NCBI RefSeq assembly: GCF_000226095.1
Contig: NC_016475.1
Location: forward strand, 3,410,001-3,474,000
From: Thermothelomyces thermophilus ATCC 42464
Taxonomy: Eukaryota; Ascomycota; Sordariomycetes; Sordariales; Chaetomiaceae
DNA: 64,000 nt
Reading direction: 5' to 3'
The position numbers were made by a program, and so were the translations under genes. Every line of letters begins with the position of its first letter. Within the stretch, counting starts at the first letter, position 1. The notes under the pieces were generated by a model. It worked only from the letters and a program-made list of their open reading frames with translations, was not told the DNA's origin and did not search any database. Shown one piece after another: positions 1 through 11,300 of this stretch.

Positions 1-1265
1 CCACTGTCAGCCGTGGTCCTTGGCGTGTCGAGAGCTCTCTCCATCTTTCCGGAAGGGGCATTGCTCCCGCCTCCGTTGGCATCGGTATCAGGTTCCTTGT
101 GTCCCTGTCCCACATTCGGCTGGCCTTCCTCGAGCGCACCAATCCGGCTCTCTAGAAGTTCAACATAGCGCCGAAGCTGCTCGTGGTCCTGGACAAACCT
201 GTTCCAGGCCTCTGTGGCACCATTGTCTTGCCTGCGTTCCTCGCTCTGTGGCCGAGGTGGAAGTGGTCTAGACCGAAGATGCATCTCAATCCAGCTCTCT
301 CCCGAAACGAGCTCCTTGTTCATCTTGCGATATCGCAGGAAGGCCAGGCCAAGCATTGCACCAGAAGTCAGGGTGAACACGCCGCTCACTGCAGCCCACG
401 CTGCCAGTCCTGTAGCAACATGCCCGTGCTCAATATAGCTGGTAGCGACGGCCGTGACACCGGCAACGACGTTGAGAATGGAAAGCTCCAAGAGAACAGC
501 CGATGCGAGCATGATTTTGCGCGACCGGCCAACAGCAGTCCACAGCTTCTTTGTGCTTTCCGGGACACTCCTTACTCCATTTACAGCCATGCTGGGGCTC
601 AACGGTAGACGGCTGTGGCGAATCCTCGGACCAAGGCGTAGAGACTCCAGGTCGGGAATCTCGCTCTGAAGCGTCATTGGCCTCCTCGAGTAGGTGCTCC
701 CGCTCCTTGATGGGGGCCTGGCGGTGGGTGCATATTTTGCCGTTCCGAGCGACTTGAGGCCGGGAACGGTGGTTGCCCCGGGCTTGTTGGTGATAGCACC
801 ATCATCAGAGCTCTCGCGCTCCGCTCGTGTGCTGTTGTTAGGTGCTGTGAACAATCGGGCGCGATGAGGATCGCTCCTCGGGTTACCTGTCTTGAAGGGC
901 GGATGGAGAAAAGATATCACCCTGCCTTGCTCATCGCGTGGAACGGGTATGCAAGCAGCGTCACCAATGACGCCCTGGGGCTTCAGACATATAGCATTGA
1001 CTGGACCCTGTGTGGTTAGAGTTGCCGATTGACGATGCGTGGCTTTGCAGTGTTGCGCCACAAGAGCCGGCGACTCCTAGTCTGCCCGGCTGCTACAGTC
1101 CCCGTCCCCAGCATTCCCGGACTCGGAGACCTCGGATACCTTGCGCAGGACCGAATATGGGGTCGGAGTCATGGGTCGCTCCGGAAGATCTGCCATCGGT
1201 TGGAGGCCATGAGCTCCGGCGCTTGTCAATCCTGGGTGTTGGGCTGCGAGGATGGTTAATGGCAT
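1..1265 (-). CDS. Hypothetical two-helix membrane protein, C-terminal end outside the window
   Basis: The minus strand is open from base 1 up to 1007 and joins exon 1 (1140-1265) across an inferred 132-base intron (1008-1139). The intron starts GTATCC, has a CTAAC branch site and ends ACACAG; both junctions are phase 0. The protein begins MPLTILAAQ if the ATG at 1265 is used; ATGs at 1196 and 1172 are alternatives. Residues 1 to about 205 are polar and basic and look disordered. Two hydrophobic helices follow at about 207-231 and 239-266, then a Pro/Arg stretch and a probable short coiled coil near 316-343 (heptad-like QLRRYVELLESRIGALEE). At least 377 residues lie in the window and the stop is upstream of base 1. 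I do not recognise the family. A membrane-anchored role is inferred only from the helices. The reading frame and intron are well supported; the start codon is not. Confidence 0.6.
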
Positions 1266-2747
1266 TCTTCATTCACATCCAGAGTTTGAAGGGAAACTTC
1301 ACCTGTGTCGATACTGCCTCCATTCCTGGGTTCACATATCTGGGTTTCAACGAAGTCGAGGGAAGGACTGGCGCGACGATTGGTCCTCGAAAGACCATAT
1401 TGGACCGTGTGAAGTGTTTCGACGGTTGTCGCTCTACTCGAAACTGGCGCTGCGGCTTGGGGCTGCAATGTTGTGCTTCCATTACGGCACATGGTTCTCA
1501 CGTCAGTGTCTTTCCCATTGTCAGGCTGCTTGGCTGTGGCTGAATGGTCCCTGGATGCAACTTAGTAAAGGAAGTTAACCGGCATTGCCGGGACAGTTGA
1601 CTCGTTCATACGGTGATGAGCAGTCGCCCGTTCTTGGGAAAGGCCAACTTAAGGGCGAGTAACTCCCTTCCATCATCGAGGCAGTTCTAACGCGGGTTAT
1701 GGCGCTGTAGGGAACTGCGCGGATGGAAGGCGTTCGGGGTGAAGCGGCTGTGGAAGTTGGTCGAGGTATGCGAGTCGGCGTCTTCGAGACTCGGTCGAGA
1801 GGCTCCATTCCAAAGTCACTTTCCTCAAAGTGAAAGAGAGAAAAAAAAGGCGGCAAAGGGAATTTTTTCTTTCCAGGCCGGACACAGAAGGGAAGCTTGA
1901 TGTTTGTGGGCAATGCGTGTGCGTCGGAGGTTCACATAGAATCAGCACAAAGACGGCCACTTCACCAAAGGCCGCGGAAGAAGGTAGATTATTGAATCAA
2001 GGGAAAGATGTGGCGAAGGCAGTGTTATTTTATTCTGCGGCTCTTCACCGGGTCAAGACCCGCGCGTGCTGTGTATTATGTCGCCCCGGAACCTTGGGTA
2101 AACAAACAGCCATGCCCCGGTCCGCATAGGGATATAAACTGTGCGTCTTGCCACGATCCACGCTGCCGATAGGCATGATCATCCCCGTTGGTAGGGAATG
2201 AAGCCAGGAGACTAATGCGAGATTCTGCCGACGATCGCATGGAAAACGTTACTACTGCGATCAAGCGGCGTCCTTAACGATCGTCAGGGTATTCCCGCCT
2301 TCTCGAGAATACCCTGGAGAGCAGGAGGCCGCTGCAGCGCTACCTCTAGAAGGCATTCCAGGCCGACGACTCTGGTTGCGGAGAAGAACAGCCCACGCAA
2401 AAGGCATGCAGCCCCCCTGGACCAAGCCCTTAACAGCCGGTGTCTGTGTGATCATCGCCGGGGTTTTGTATAGCGCCTCTCCGCGGAATGCTCTTGCTGA
2501 TCAAATCGGCTCGGATTCGGCGATGACGCCGACGAAGACGAACCCTACTCCCCTATACGTGCCAAAATCGGTGCCGAAGGAAAGATGATAATTGGAGAGC
2601 CGCGTATTCCACGGAATTCTTCAATTGGGATGGATAGCACTGGACGAGAATCATGGCTTACGGATACCGAGAGAGCATGGGTGTTGCTCAGGTTGGGGAG
2701 AATAGTCAGAAGGTAATGACGGTTCAAGCGGCCATCAAACGCTTACT
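1266..2747. other. Intergenic region, no convincing gene
   Basis: This 1.5 kb lies between the 5' end of the minus-strand membrane-protein gene and the 3' end of the GCIP-family gene. Open frames on both strands are short, low in complexity, and show neither recognisable motifs nor consistent splice signals. Base composition is that of the gene-rich part, with no RIP signature. It should hold the promoter of the membrane-protein gene. Confidence 0.5.
2285..2316. repeat. 10-bp perfect inverted repeat
   Basis: CAGGGTATTC at 2285-2294 is the exact reverse complement of GAATACCCTG at 2307-2316, with a 12-base loop. It lies in the intergenic region about 430 bases beyond the GCIP stop codon. It could be a hairpin or a palindromic protein-binding site; nothing else supports either role. 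Confidence 0.4.
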
Positions 2748-3932
2748 TCAACCTTTCTTTATCTCTACCTGAAATCGCAACGCCCAGTCAGTGAACTCGT
2801 CTTTCTGGCCATCCCAAGGCTTGGCTAGCAGCTCGGAGGCAGCAAACGCGTCGAAGAAACACTCGTCCATTAGGCGGTCAATCTCGACGCGGTCCAATTC
2901 GTAGAACGCCATTGCCAGACTGCCGAATCTTTCGGGCATCCGTTTGAGCACAGCAATGACCTCGTCCAACCGGGCAGGGACATCAGAGTGTGAAGCTGGA
3001 GGTACGTATGGCAAAGGCTTGAGTCTGCGCTTCACCGCTGCCTGGTAAAGCAGGGTGGTCAGGCGCAGTCTTCTGAGACACGAATCCAGGCGCTCCCGTA
3101 TCTTGTCCGGATCGTCTCGGGGGATGTGCCTCTGGGAGTTCATCAAGTCGTCCAAAATGTCCTGGGCATCTCGCGTCTCGGACAGCGAGGTGGACTCGAG
3201 TTGCGAGGTCACCTGAGAGATGCCGTCATTGACTTCCGCCTCTTGGCCATCGTCGCTCTCGTCGTCGTCTTCGGTTTCCTCCCCCCAGTCTCTCAACTCC
3301 TCCATCACATCCTTCAGAGTGTCGTTGAGCTGCTCGACCTTGTGTGTCAGGGCGCCGGCGAACCCGCGCTTCGCGAATGACATCACGTCGTCACAAGCAG
3401 ACCACAGCACGCCAGTTGTGGCAATGCTGCCCCTACCCTCTGGCGCTCCGGCCGGAGCGTTCTTCTTTGCCGCCGGAAGGACCTTTCCATCCTGGGGGAC
3501 TCGCGACAAGAGTTCTTTGAGCTCCCTGAGTACCCGGCCGGCTCGCCAAGCCAGGTCCTTCTGGATGGTATATGTATACCTAGCCGGCGTACACACTTCG
3601 ACAGCTGCGGCAAGGCTAGGTACAGGTCCAGCAACAAGCTCTCGAACGACCTTCGTGATGGCCGTTGGGGTAAAAGGCTCGTTGATGATCAGGAGAGATA
3701 TCTTGGTGGCATGCGCCTTGATCAAAGCGGCAGAATCGTGTGCCAGAGAAAGTCCGTCAAGGGGGTTTCCTCCGGCAGCGGGTTGCTCAACCAGCCGCTG
3801 AATCTCGCTGGTGGTGTTGGCTTGCTTTTGCGTGGCAATCTTCGTAATCACGGCGTCAAGTTGGCCGACGAGAGTCAGCGCACTGCCGACTACGGTCTTG
3901 AGCACATCGATGGGATCGCCTGAGGTCGACAT
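2748..3932 (-). CDS. GCIP-family protein (Grap2 and cyclin-D-interacting / CCNDBP1-like)
   Basis: A single-exon frame of 394 residues starts MSTSGDPIDVL, with A at -3 of the ATG, and ends EIKKG. It is almost all alpha-helical. An N-terminal helical half carries the GCIP-like pattern (LTLVGQLDAVITKI, then LIINEPFTPTAI near residue 80). A central segment (WSACDDVMSFAKRG near 178) is followed by an acidic linker rich in Asp and Glu (about 218-240) and a C-terminal helical bundle ending near FTDWALRFQVEI. In animals this family binds cyclin D and Grap2 and dampens cell-cycle entry; fungal members are mostly uncharacterised, so a cell-cycle or transcriptional role here is only by analogy. It is divergent from the glucosidase II beta gene across 563 bases. 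The family call rests on overall pattern, not a catalytic motif. Confidence 0.7.
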   Translation of the reverse strand: MSTSGDPIDVLKTVVGSALTLVGQLDAVITKIATQKQANTTSEIQRLVEQPAAGGNPLDGLSLAHDSAALIKAHATKISLLIINEPFTPTAITKVVRELVAGPVPSLAAAVEVCTPARYTYTIQKDLAWRAGRVLRELKELLSRVPQDGKVLPAAKKNAPAGAPEGRGSIATTGVLWSACDDVMSFAKRGFAGALTHKVEQLNDTLKDVMEELRDWGEETEDDDESDDGQEAEVNDGISQVTSQLESTSLSETRDAQDILDDLMNSQRHIPRDDPDKIRERLDSCLRRLRLTTLLYQAAVKRRLKPLPYVPPASHSDVPARLDEVIAVLKRMPERFGSLAMAFYELDRVEIDRLMDECFFDAFAASELLAKPWDGQKDEFTDWALRFQVEIKKG

Positions 3933-4495
3933 TTTATGGCTATTGAGTAAAAGTTATTGCACAAATCTCGGACCTCAGGGACGCGGTCTGTTTGGAGCGG
4001 AAAGACGGCGCGATCTGTAGCTGCAGTGCCCTAAACAATACAATGGCGGGGCATTCAGTTTCTGTGTTTGAATCTTTTCTTTACGCAGGTAGTGGGGTTT
4101 GTGCAGAGGTGGGGCCGGATTAGCCCCATCTCGGCCCTGCACCCCGGCTCACTCCCGTCTTCCGGTCAGCCAATACCAAGGACCAATGTCACGGAAAAGG
4201 TTCTACGGAGTACGGAGGTACTTGTAAGAGCTGTGTACGGATTATTGTATGTACAGAATCCTTGCGGAGTACTGGAGGCCGGGTATCTTACATGGTATCA
4301 CTCCACGTGACAGCGTAACCCCCGGCCTCGCAGCTGCCGAAACCGTGTCGAGTTGGCAAGCTGTCCTGTGTAATCCGTAATCCGTACCCCGTACCCAAGA
4401 GCTCAATCGATGCCGCATCAACCACTCGAACAGGCGCACATACCTTCCATGTTCGTTTTCATTTGACGCAGGAGGGCGCGTCAGCCGGAACAATC
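3933..4495. promoter_or_regulatory. Shared divergent promoter region with TACGGAGTA-type repeats
   Basis: The 563 bases between the divergent GCIP and gtb1 genes contain a cluster of related short motifs. TACGGAGTACGGAGGTAC lies at about 4206-4223, CGGAGTACTGG near 4265, and the opposite-strand form AATCCGTAATCCGTACC then CCGTACC at about 4372-4397. Repeats of this type are common between genes in ascomycetes. No clear TATA box was seen. Whether the motifs regulate either gene is unknown. Confidence 0.4.
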
Positions 4496-6390
4496 ATGCG
4501 AAGGACAGGCGCTTTGGCGCTTTTGAGCGCTCTCGCTCACGGCAGTCTTGCGGCAGCGAACAGCTTACCCCGGGGCGTTGGACCTGAGTGTGCGTAGCTG
4601 TTCCTCCCCAAGCCACCCGACTACTCTTATATCCCAGAAGTACACAACCAGCTGCGAATCCGCACGCGAACCCGAGAGAATTGATTGAGGGAGCAACTTA
4701 CCCGAGGCTAATTGAGCTAACCTCTCTGAACAGTTGCCAGGTTTTATACGAACAAGTCTGCCTTCACGTGCATTAGCAACCCCTCCATCACACTCGAGCC
4801 GGCTCAGATCAATGACAACTCATGCGATTGCCCCGACGGCTCTGATGAGCCAGGAACTGCTGCTTGTTCCCACATTGACTCCCTGTCTCCTGAGCAACCC
4901 CTCCCGGGGTCGATAACAGGCACCACCAACACTACGAATGCCCTGCCCGGCTTCTGGTGCGCCAATGCAGGCCATATCGGTAACTACGTGCCTTTCATGT
5001 ACGTTAATGACGGCGTGTGTGACTACGAGCTGTGCTGCGACGGCAGCGACGAGTTTGCACATGTTGGCGGGATCCAGTGCGAGAACCGCTGCGACGCCAT
5101 CGGCAAGGAACACCGTCGCCTGGAGGAGGAACGCAGGCAGAGCAAGGAGAGATCGGCCAAACGGAAACGGACCATGGCGAAAGAAGCCCGCGAACTGCGG
5201 CGCAGGGTGGAGGCCAGGGTTTCCACCCTGAAAGCGGAACTAGAGGGGCTTGAGATTAAGAAGGAGGAGCTGCAGAAGAAGTACGAGGAAGTTGAACGCT
5301 CTGAGCGGAACAAAGTAGTTAAAGCTGGCGGCCAAGGCGGAAGACTCGGCGTCCTTGTCGGCCACGCGAAGGCCCGTGTAGCCAAGCTCCGCGACGCGCT
5401 GGACAAGCTGCTAGACCAGCGTGATGACCTGCAGGATAGGGTGGAACAACTCGAAGATATCCTCACCAAGCTCAAGGAGGAATATAACCCTAATTTCAAC
5501 GATGAGGGCGTTAAGGCCGCCGTCAAGGCCTGGGAGGACTACGCAGCTGGTCAGGCCGGCGAGAAGCCAAGCGAGATCTCGGATACGGAGATCACGGAGT
5601 TGCTGAAGGAAGACGGCGAATCATCTGGTATCAACTGGGCCGAGTTCGAAAACTCCGAGGAGAGTGACGCGGATGTTAGTATGTCATACTCTTCGAATCG
5701 CCCCGATCCCATCAGCTGCGATGGCTTGGCTAACAGGGTGCAGTCTACAACTGGGAAGCTTACCTCCCAGGGCCCGTTAACGATTTCGTCCGCGACAAGA
5801 TCGAGTTGTTGCGAGTTTGGGCCATTGAGAAGGGTATTCTGGCCGACAATCGCAGCGGAGCCAAAGAATCTCGTTTGGTCACAGCTGCCAGGGAGGCGCT
5901 AAATGCCGTCAAGAACGACATCTCGTCTAAAAAGGCCAACCTGGAAGAGCAGCAGCGTGACTTAGAGAAGGATTACGGCGTGGACGACATCTTCCGAGCT
6001 CTCAAGGGGAAGTGCGTCAATAGCGACGTCGGCGAGTACAACTATGAGCTTTGCTGGATGGAGCGTGCGACGCAGAAGAGCAAGAAGGGACATGGCAACA
6101 CCAATATGGGCAACTTCGTGCGCATTGACAAAGAAATCGCAGATGAGGAGGAACGGCCCGATGGGAAGAGCCTGGGCAGGGGCGAGAGAATGGTGCTACG
6201 GTATGAGAACGGTCAGGGCTGCTGGAACGGCCCGCAGAGGAGAACCGACGTGTGGCTTGCATGTGCCGAGGTGGACGAGCTTTGGCGCGTTACAGAGTCG
6301 GAAAAATGCATCTACAAGATGGAGGTGGGCACCCCCGCCGCTTGCGAAGATGTGCAAGAGCCGAGGGTGAGGACCAAGGATGAGCTTTAG
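4496..6390 (+). CDS. gtb1: Glucosidase II beta subunit (PRKCSH-like, ER glycoprotein quality control)
   Basis: Three exons: 4496-4589, 4734-5678 and 5744-6390. The introns of 144 and 65 bases start GTGCGT and GTATGT and have CTAAC branch sites. The product is 561 residues. It has a signal peptide (MRRTGALALLSALAHGSLAA), then two cysteine-rich LDL-receptor-like repeats with CDCPDGSDE near 61 and CDYELCCDGSDE near 127. A long charged coiled coil spans about 157-283. The exon 2/3 junction leads into the conserved YNWEAYLPGP block, and an MRH (mannose-6-phosphate receptor homology) domain covers about 435-547. The protein ends in KDEL, an ER retrieval signal. The subunit holds the catalytic alpha subunit in the ER lumen and binds mannose on N-glycans, helping trim the inner glucoses in the calnexin cycle. 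Domain order, length and tail fit the family well. It is convergent with rtf2. Confidence 0.95.
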
Positions 6391-6624
6391 TACATACATG
6401 AAAAGTACATTGTGGCGTGTTACAGCTGGCGTGGGCTCATTAAATAGTGCTTCATTACTAGAGGCAGTTGTGGAATAAACCTGACTTTGAAGCGAGACGC
6501 TGTCCCCCACTTTGGCCATGGAGAGCGAAATAGCAGAAAAAGAAGAACGGACAAGACCGCGTGGATGAACCAGGAAAGGCGCACTAAAAGGAGTAGGCTG
6601 CCAGAGAAGGCCAATCCTCGACAC

Positions 6625-7485
6625 TCATTTCATCTCCGCAGCCAGTTTACGTCGTTTGTTTCGCTCCTCCTGCTCTGCCAAAACCTTCGCGGTGAGCGAC
6701 GCTGTCATCGCATTGTTGATGCCACTCACTCGGCTGCTAGTGTCAAGTTTCGAGGCTGACGCGGCCGTCGACCCGTTTTCTTGAGACTCTTTCCGCCTTT
6801 CTGTCTCGTTCTCTGCACCCCCGTTTAGGCCTTCTGCCTTGCGCTTCTTCTTCCCATTGCTCTTATCCTTCTTCAAGCTGTGTGTGAGCCCTGCGGCTTT
6901 GAGATTGCTTATCCGAGTCGCGAGGAACTCAAGATCCGCCTTCTCAGTCGGCAATATCGGGATGATGTCTCCAGCCTGGAACTTCTCGCTACATTCCGGG
7001 CAGAGGTCTTCTTGGATTTGCTTGATGGCCACCTCAGCGAATACATGTCCGCACGGGACCAGGTACACAGCCCTTGTCGAAGGCCCCAGTTCTTTGAGCG
7101 ATACTGGACAAGCCCAAACCTCTCGATCTTTTGCTCCAGGCGACGCATATCGCTTGAACTTGAGCTTGACCACGTCACGCAGTGATTTGATGCCCGTCGA
7201 CGTAAACGTCACTTCCGACGACTCACCATCCACGCGCGTTGGGGTGTTGTTGTCTTCGCCGCTTGGCATCAGTCCCTTGAGGATCGACTCGTAATTGTAG
7301 AGGCGCCCGCGCCAATCAGACACCACATTTTCCATATCGAGGGGCTCCGATGTCAGAGGGTCGTGCGCCCAGGCATGACTGAGATTTTCAAGGGCAGTCG
7401 CCTTGAGTTCGCTTACTGTTGGTGTCCGAGCTGCTGATTTAACAAGTTCGCGGCGTGTCGGAATGGAACCACCGTCGTTGCCCAT
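6625..7485 (-). CDS. rtf2: Replication termination factor 2 homologue (Rtf2)
   Basis: A single-exon product of 286 residues beginning MGNDGGSIPTRRELV, the conserved start of the family. The frame opens 17 codons earlier, at 7536, but the conserved N terminus makes 7485 the likely start. It contains the RING-like Rtf2 region: CPVSLKEL, then YLVPCGHVFAE, then CPECSEKF at about 126-170. The C terminus is lysine-rich and disordered (KKKRKAEG and NKRRKLAAE), compatible with nuclear localisation. In fission yeast Rtf2 stabilises stalled forks at a replication barrier and promotes splicing; in human cells it is removed from stalled forks by the DDI proteins. The gene is convergent with gtb1 (234 bases apart) and divergent from tor. 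Confidence 0.93.
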   Translation of the reverse strand: MGNDGGSIPTRRELVKSAARTPTVSELKATALENLSHAWAHDPLTSEPLDMENVVSDWRGRLYNYESILKGLMPSGEDNNTPTRVDGESSEVTFTSTGIKSLRDVVKLKFKRYASPGAKDREVWACPVSLKELGPSTRAVYLVPCGHVFAEVAIKQIQEDLCPECSEKFQAGDIIPILPTEKADLEFLATRISNLKAAGLTHSLKKDKSNGKKKRKAEGLNGGAENETERRKESQENGSTAASASKLDTSSRVSGINNAMTASLTAKVLAEQEERNKRRKLAAEMK

Positions 7486-8359
7486 GGTGGCGAGGAAGGT
7501 GCTGACGAGTCTTTCTGTGATAAACGCTTGTCCCACAGTAGCTTCTGAACGCGAACTCTGGGGTCGGTGAAGAGTGATCCAGCTTAATGCCCAGTGTTGG
7601 AGGTGCGAGCCTCAGCGATGATAGAGGATTGAAAGCAGTGGTATGCCGTGAAGGAGATGGCGACGCTCCAGGGTGCTTTCGCTCTGCCAAACTCAAGATG
7701 CTGCAGGGAATCAGAATCGCACTGTGGACGCAATATGCTTGGTTGAGGTCCTCAAATGGAAGGCACCTAACCCTTGCCTGGATTGGACGGCCTGAGTGAG
7801 GCACGTGCATGCCCCACGTCGGTGCACGAATCCCCTTGGGTACAGACCTCCAGCAAGCTCAACGCGCCGCAACCCGATGTACTAGGTAGGCAGGCTCGGT
7901 GTCTTTTGCAGGTACCTGGTGGTGCTCCAACTCGCACCGCAACCTTCCTCCCACCAGCCGAACAAGCCCGGCGACGCGACTGGCGGTTACCTGCATCGTC
8001 GTCCATTTCCCCTAACGATTTTCGCGGGCGCTCTGCTTCTTCCACGCCCTTCTGCGCTCCGGCTTGCTGCGACCGTCGACAACTACACGCGAGGGCGAAC
8101 AGCCGCAACTACGGAGCACTCATTAACATTCAATCGAGAACGAGGCAACAAGCCTCAACGAGGCCGAGTTCCGCAATCCATTTGAACCTGTGGTTGTTCG
8201 CCTTGAGCATTCCAGCTTCACCTCAGCCCATCTCGTGGCACGGAATACAGAAGCCGACTATGGGTCAGCGACAACCGACATAGCGCTTCAACGCTTGCAT
8301 GCTTGACAAAACCACCAGGGGCTTCGAAGGGATCGGAAGAGACACCGGGATTTGATAAG
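7486..8359. promoter_or_regulatory. Divergent promoter and leader region between rtf2 and tor
   Basis: 874 bases lie between the divergent rtf2 and tor start codons. Several overlapping open frames exist, the longest on the plus strand at 7774-8283, but none has recognisable domains. Composition is GC-rich in 7870-8080, as in fungal leaders. Two short upstream frames near its end are listed separately. Confidence 0.5.
8260..8355 (+). promoter_or_regulatory. Two upstream open reading frames in the likely tor leader
   Basis: An ATG at 8260 opens a 7-codon frame ending TAG at 8281-8283. A second ATG at 8299 opens an 18-codon frame ending TGA at 8353-8355, which leaves 4 bases before the tor ATG at 8360. 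The second frame is out of frame with tor. If the mRNA starts upstream of 8260, ribosomes would meet both first, so tor translation would need leaky scanning or reinitiation. The transcription start is not known from sequence. Confidence 0.45.
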
Positions 8360-11300
8360 ATGTCGATCATCAAAGATCAAGCGGCCACTGCGCTGGACCA
8401 GTACATCAAAGAAGTCAGGAATCGGTGCGTTGCCCTGCTCCCGCCAATGCTCTCGCTGAAGGAACCCCATCTCGAACATTGCTTGCTAACGCGCGCCGTA
8501 TGTGATAGGAACCATGCGGAGGATCAGCGCAAGCGCGCCGCGCGCCAGGTGCGGGACCTGGTCAACATCGCCAAACAAGGTGAGCGGCGGATACCCTGAT
8601 TTCCGGTGACTTGTGCCCCGTTTTCTAACCCGTGGCAGAGATGGGAACCGAACAGTTCCAGCGGTTCTTTGACACCGTCAACCAGAGGACCATGGCGCTG
8701 ATCCAAAGCACCGACACGTACGACAAGATGGGCGGTGTCTACATCCTGGATGCCTTGGTAGACTTCGAGGGCATAGAGCCCGCGCTGAAATACAGCCGCT
8801 TCCAGCAGTACATCGGAACAATCTTGCGCGGGAAGGATCTCAACCCTATGCAGCCTGCCGCCGTGGTTCTTGGCAAAATGTGCAAGCCAGGCGGCTCTCT
8901 GATCTCCGAGCTTGTTGATGCGGAGATGCACACTGCGCTCGAGTGGCTGCAGTCGGACCGCGTGGAGGAGAGACGATACAGCGCAGTCCTTGTCCTCCGC
9001 GAGCTGGCGAGGAACGCGCCCACATTGATGTATCCCTACGTCGGTTTCGTTTTCGATCAAATCTGGATCGGCCTACGAGATCCTCGCCATCTGATCCGGG
9101 CCACTTCGAGCGAAACCGTCAGTGCCTGCTTCAAAATCATCCGGGAGCGTGACCAGGAGATGAAGCAAGAATGGATGGACAAGATGTTCAACGAAGCGGT
9201 CAAGGGCCTCAAGGTGAACACGGTTGAATATATCCACGCCTCACTCCTTGTTCTCAAGGAGCTTCTCGAACAGGGCGGCATGTACATGCAGAGCCACTAT
9301 CAAGAAGCCTGCGAGATCGTCTTCCGTCACAAAGACGCGCGCGACCCGGCCATCCGCAAAACGGTCGTCTTCCTCATCCCCGATTTAGCCAACTATGCTC
9401 CAACCGAGTTTGGAGCCACTTACCTGCACAAGTTCATGGTCTACCTATCGGGTATGCTCAAAAAGGAGAAGGAACGGAACGATGCGTTTCTCGCCATTGG
9501 GAACATTGCAAACTCCGTCAAGAGCGCCATCGCGCCGTACCTAGACGGTGTCCTCATTTATGTCCGCGAAGGCCTCAGTGTGCAGTCCCGCAAGCGAGGT
9601 TCTGTCGATCCAGTCTTTGACTGCATCAGCCGGCTCGCGGTGGCGGTGGGCCAAACGCTGAGCAAATACATGGAGGCGCTGCTGGATCCCATCTTCGCCT
9701 GCGAGCTGACGCCGAAGCTGACACAGGCCTTGGTTGACATGGCTTTCTACATCCCGCCTGTCAAGGGCACCATACAAGAGCGTCTTCTCAACATGCTGAG
9801 CAAAGTTCTGTGCGGCGAGCCGTTCCGGCCACTTGGAGCACCTCATCTGAACCCACCCTCTTCCATTCCACCCATACCTAAGGATCCTAAAGATCCATCT
9901 GTGCATGAGCGTGGCAAAGCCGAGGTGAAGCTTGCCTTGAACACGCTCGGCAGTTTTGACTTTTCAGGTGAGTAGTTCGCGAAACCAACACCATTTTTGC
10001 CCCTTCGATGGCGCCTAGCGACTACTTGCGGAATCCTCATGTCTGCGAGAGAACCATCTTTTCAATGTCGCCGGCTGGTCTCTATAGATGCACGAAAGAC
10101 TCACTCCAAGGAACACGTACTAACATCGCGTGAAGGCCACGTCTTGAACGAGTTCGTCCGTGATGTTGCCATCAAATACGTTGAGGATGACGACCCCGAA
10201 ATCCGCGAGGCTGCTGCCCTCACTTGCTGTCAGCTCTATGTCCGCGACCCAATCGTCAATCAAACAAGCTATCACGCTCTGCAAGTCGTCGCCGATGTTG
10301 TTGAGAAACTGTTGACCGTGGGTGTCTCGGACCCTGAACCCAAGATTCGCCGAACGGTGCTCGCCGCCCTCGATGAGCGATTTGACCAGCACCTCGCCAA
10401 GGCCGAGAATATTCGAACGCTGTTCTTCGCCCTGCACGATGAACAGTTTGCGGTGAGGGAAGTCGCCGTGTCAATCATTGGTCGACTAGCTCGTCATAAT
10501 CCCGCATACGTCATCCCCCAGTTGCGGAAGACCATCATCCAGATGTTGACAGAGCTCGAATACACGGACGTGGCGAGGAGTAAGGAGGAGAGCTCAAAGC
10601 TGCTAAGCCTCCTGACTCAGCATGCCCAAGACCTGGTCAAGCCATACGTCAGCTCCATCACTGAAGTCCTCTTGCCGAAGGCCTCTGACCCAACGCCCTC
10701 TGTCGCGGCAACCGTCCTGCAGGCCATTGGCGAACTTTGCACGGTTGGCGGTGCTGAGATGCTTGCTAAGAAGGATACGCTCATGCCGATTATCATTGAC
10801 GCATTGCAGGATCAGAGCGCACCCATCAAGCGAGAAGCAGCCCTCCATACCCTCGGTCAGTTGGCTAGCAATGCTGGCTATGTTATCAAGCCTTACCTCG
10901 AATACCCACAGTTGCTCGAGATTTTGCAATCCATCATTCGAGGCGAACCTCAGCATGGTCCCCTGCGACAGGAGACGATCAAGCTCATGGGTATCCTTGG
11001 CGCGCTGGATCCTTACAAACACCAGGTATGTCTTATTAGTCCTTCATTAGCCCACCATCACACCCATATCTCTGTTGTCGTGTGCCAGTCCCAGCCAAGC
11101 AGATTCGGACGACGAGGATGACGAGACTGGGCACGGCAGCTTCTTTCCCCTTTCTTCCCTGAAGTCTCAAGGACGCAAATATGCATTCAGGGGCAGAGCT
11201 AAAACCAGAAAACAGCAGGTTGAAGAGCGAACACCGCAAACCCAGCGTCGCCCCGAGGCTACCCAATTAACCGATGTCTCTCTCATGATGAGCGGACTTA

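Noticed and set aside
1010-1578. Plus-strand open frames (177 and 108 codons) over the first gene's 5' region
   Set aside because: They overlap the supported minus-strand exon and intron, have no motif, and their composition fits a shadow of the other strand.
2376-2588. 70-codon plus-strand frame with a short hydrophobic segment
   Set aside because: No conserved start context, no homology I can recognise, and it lies in low-complexity intergenic DNA; not enough to call a gene.
5023-5526. Long minus-strand serine-rich frame opposite gtb1
   Set aside because: Mirror of the charged coiled-coil codons (Glu/Lys/Arg read backwards as Ser/Leu/Phe); no independent evidence.
7774-8283. 169-codon plus-strand frame upstream of tor
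   Set aside because: Low-complexity, no domain, and sits where a tor leader is expected.
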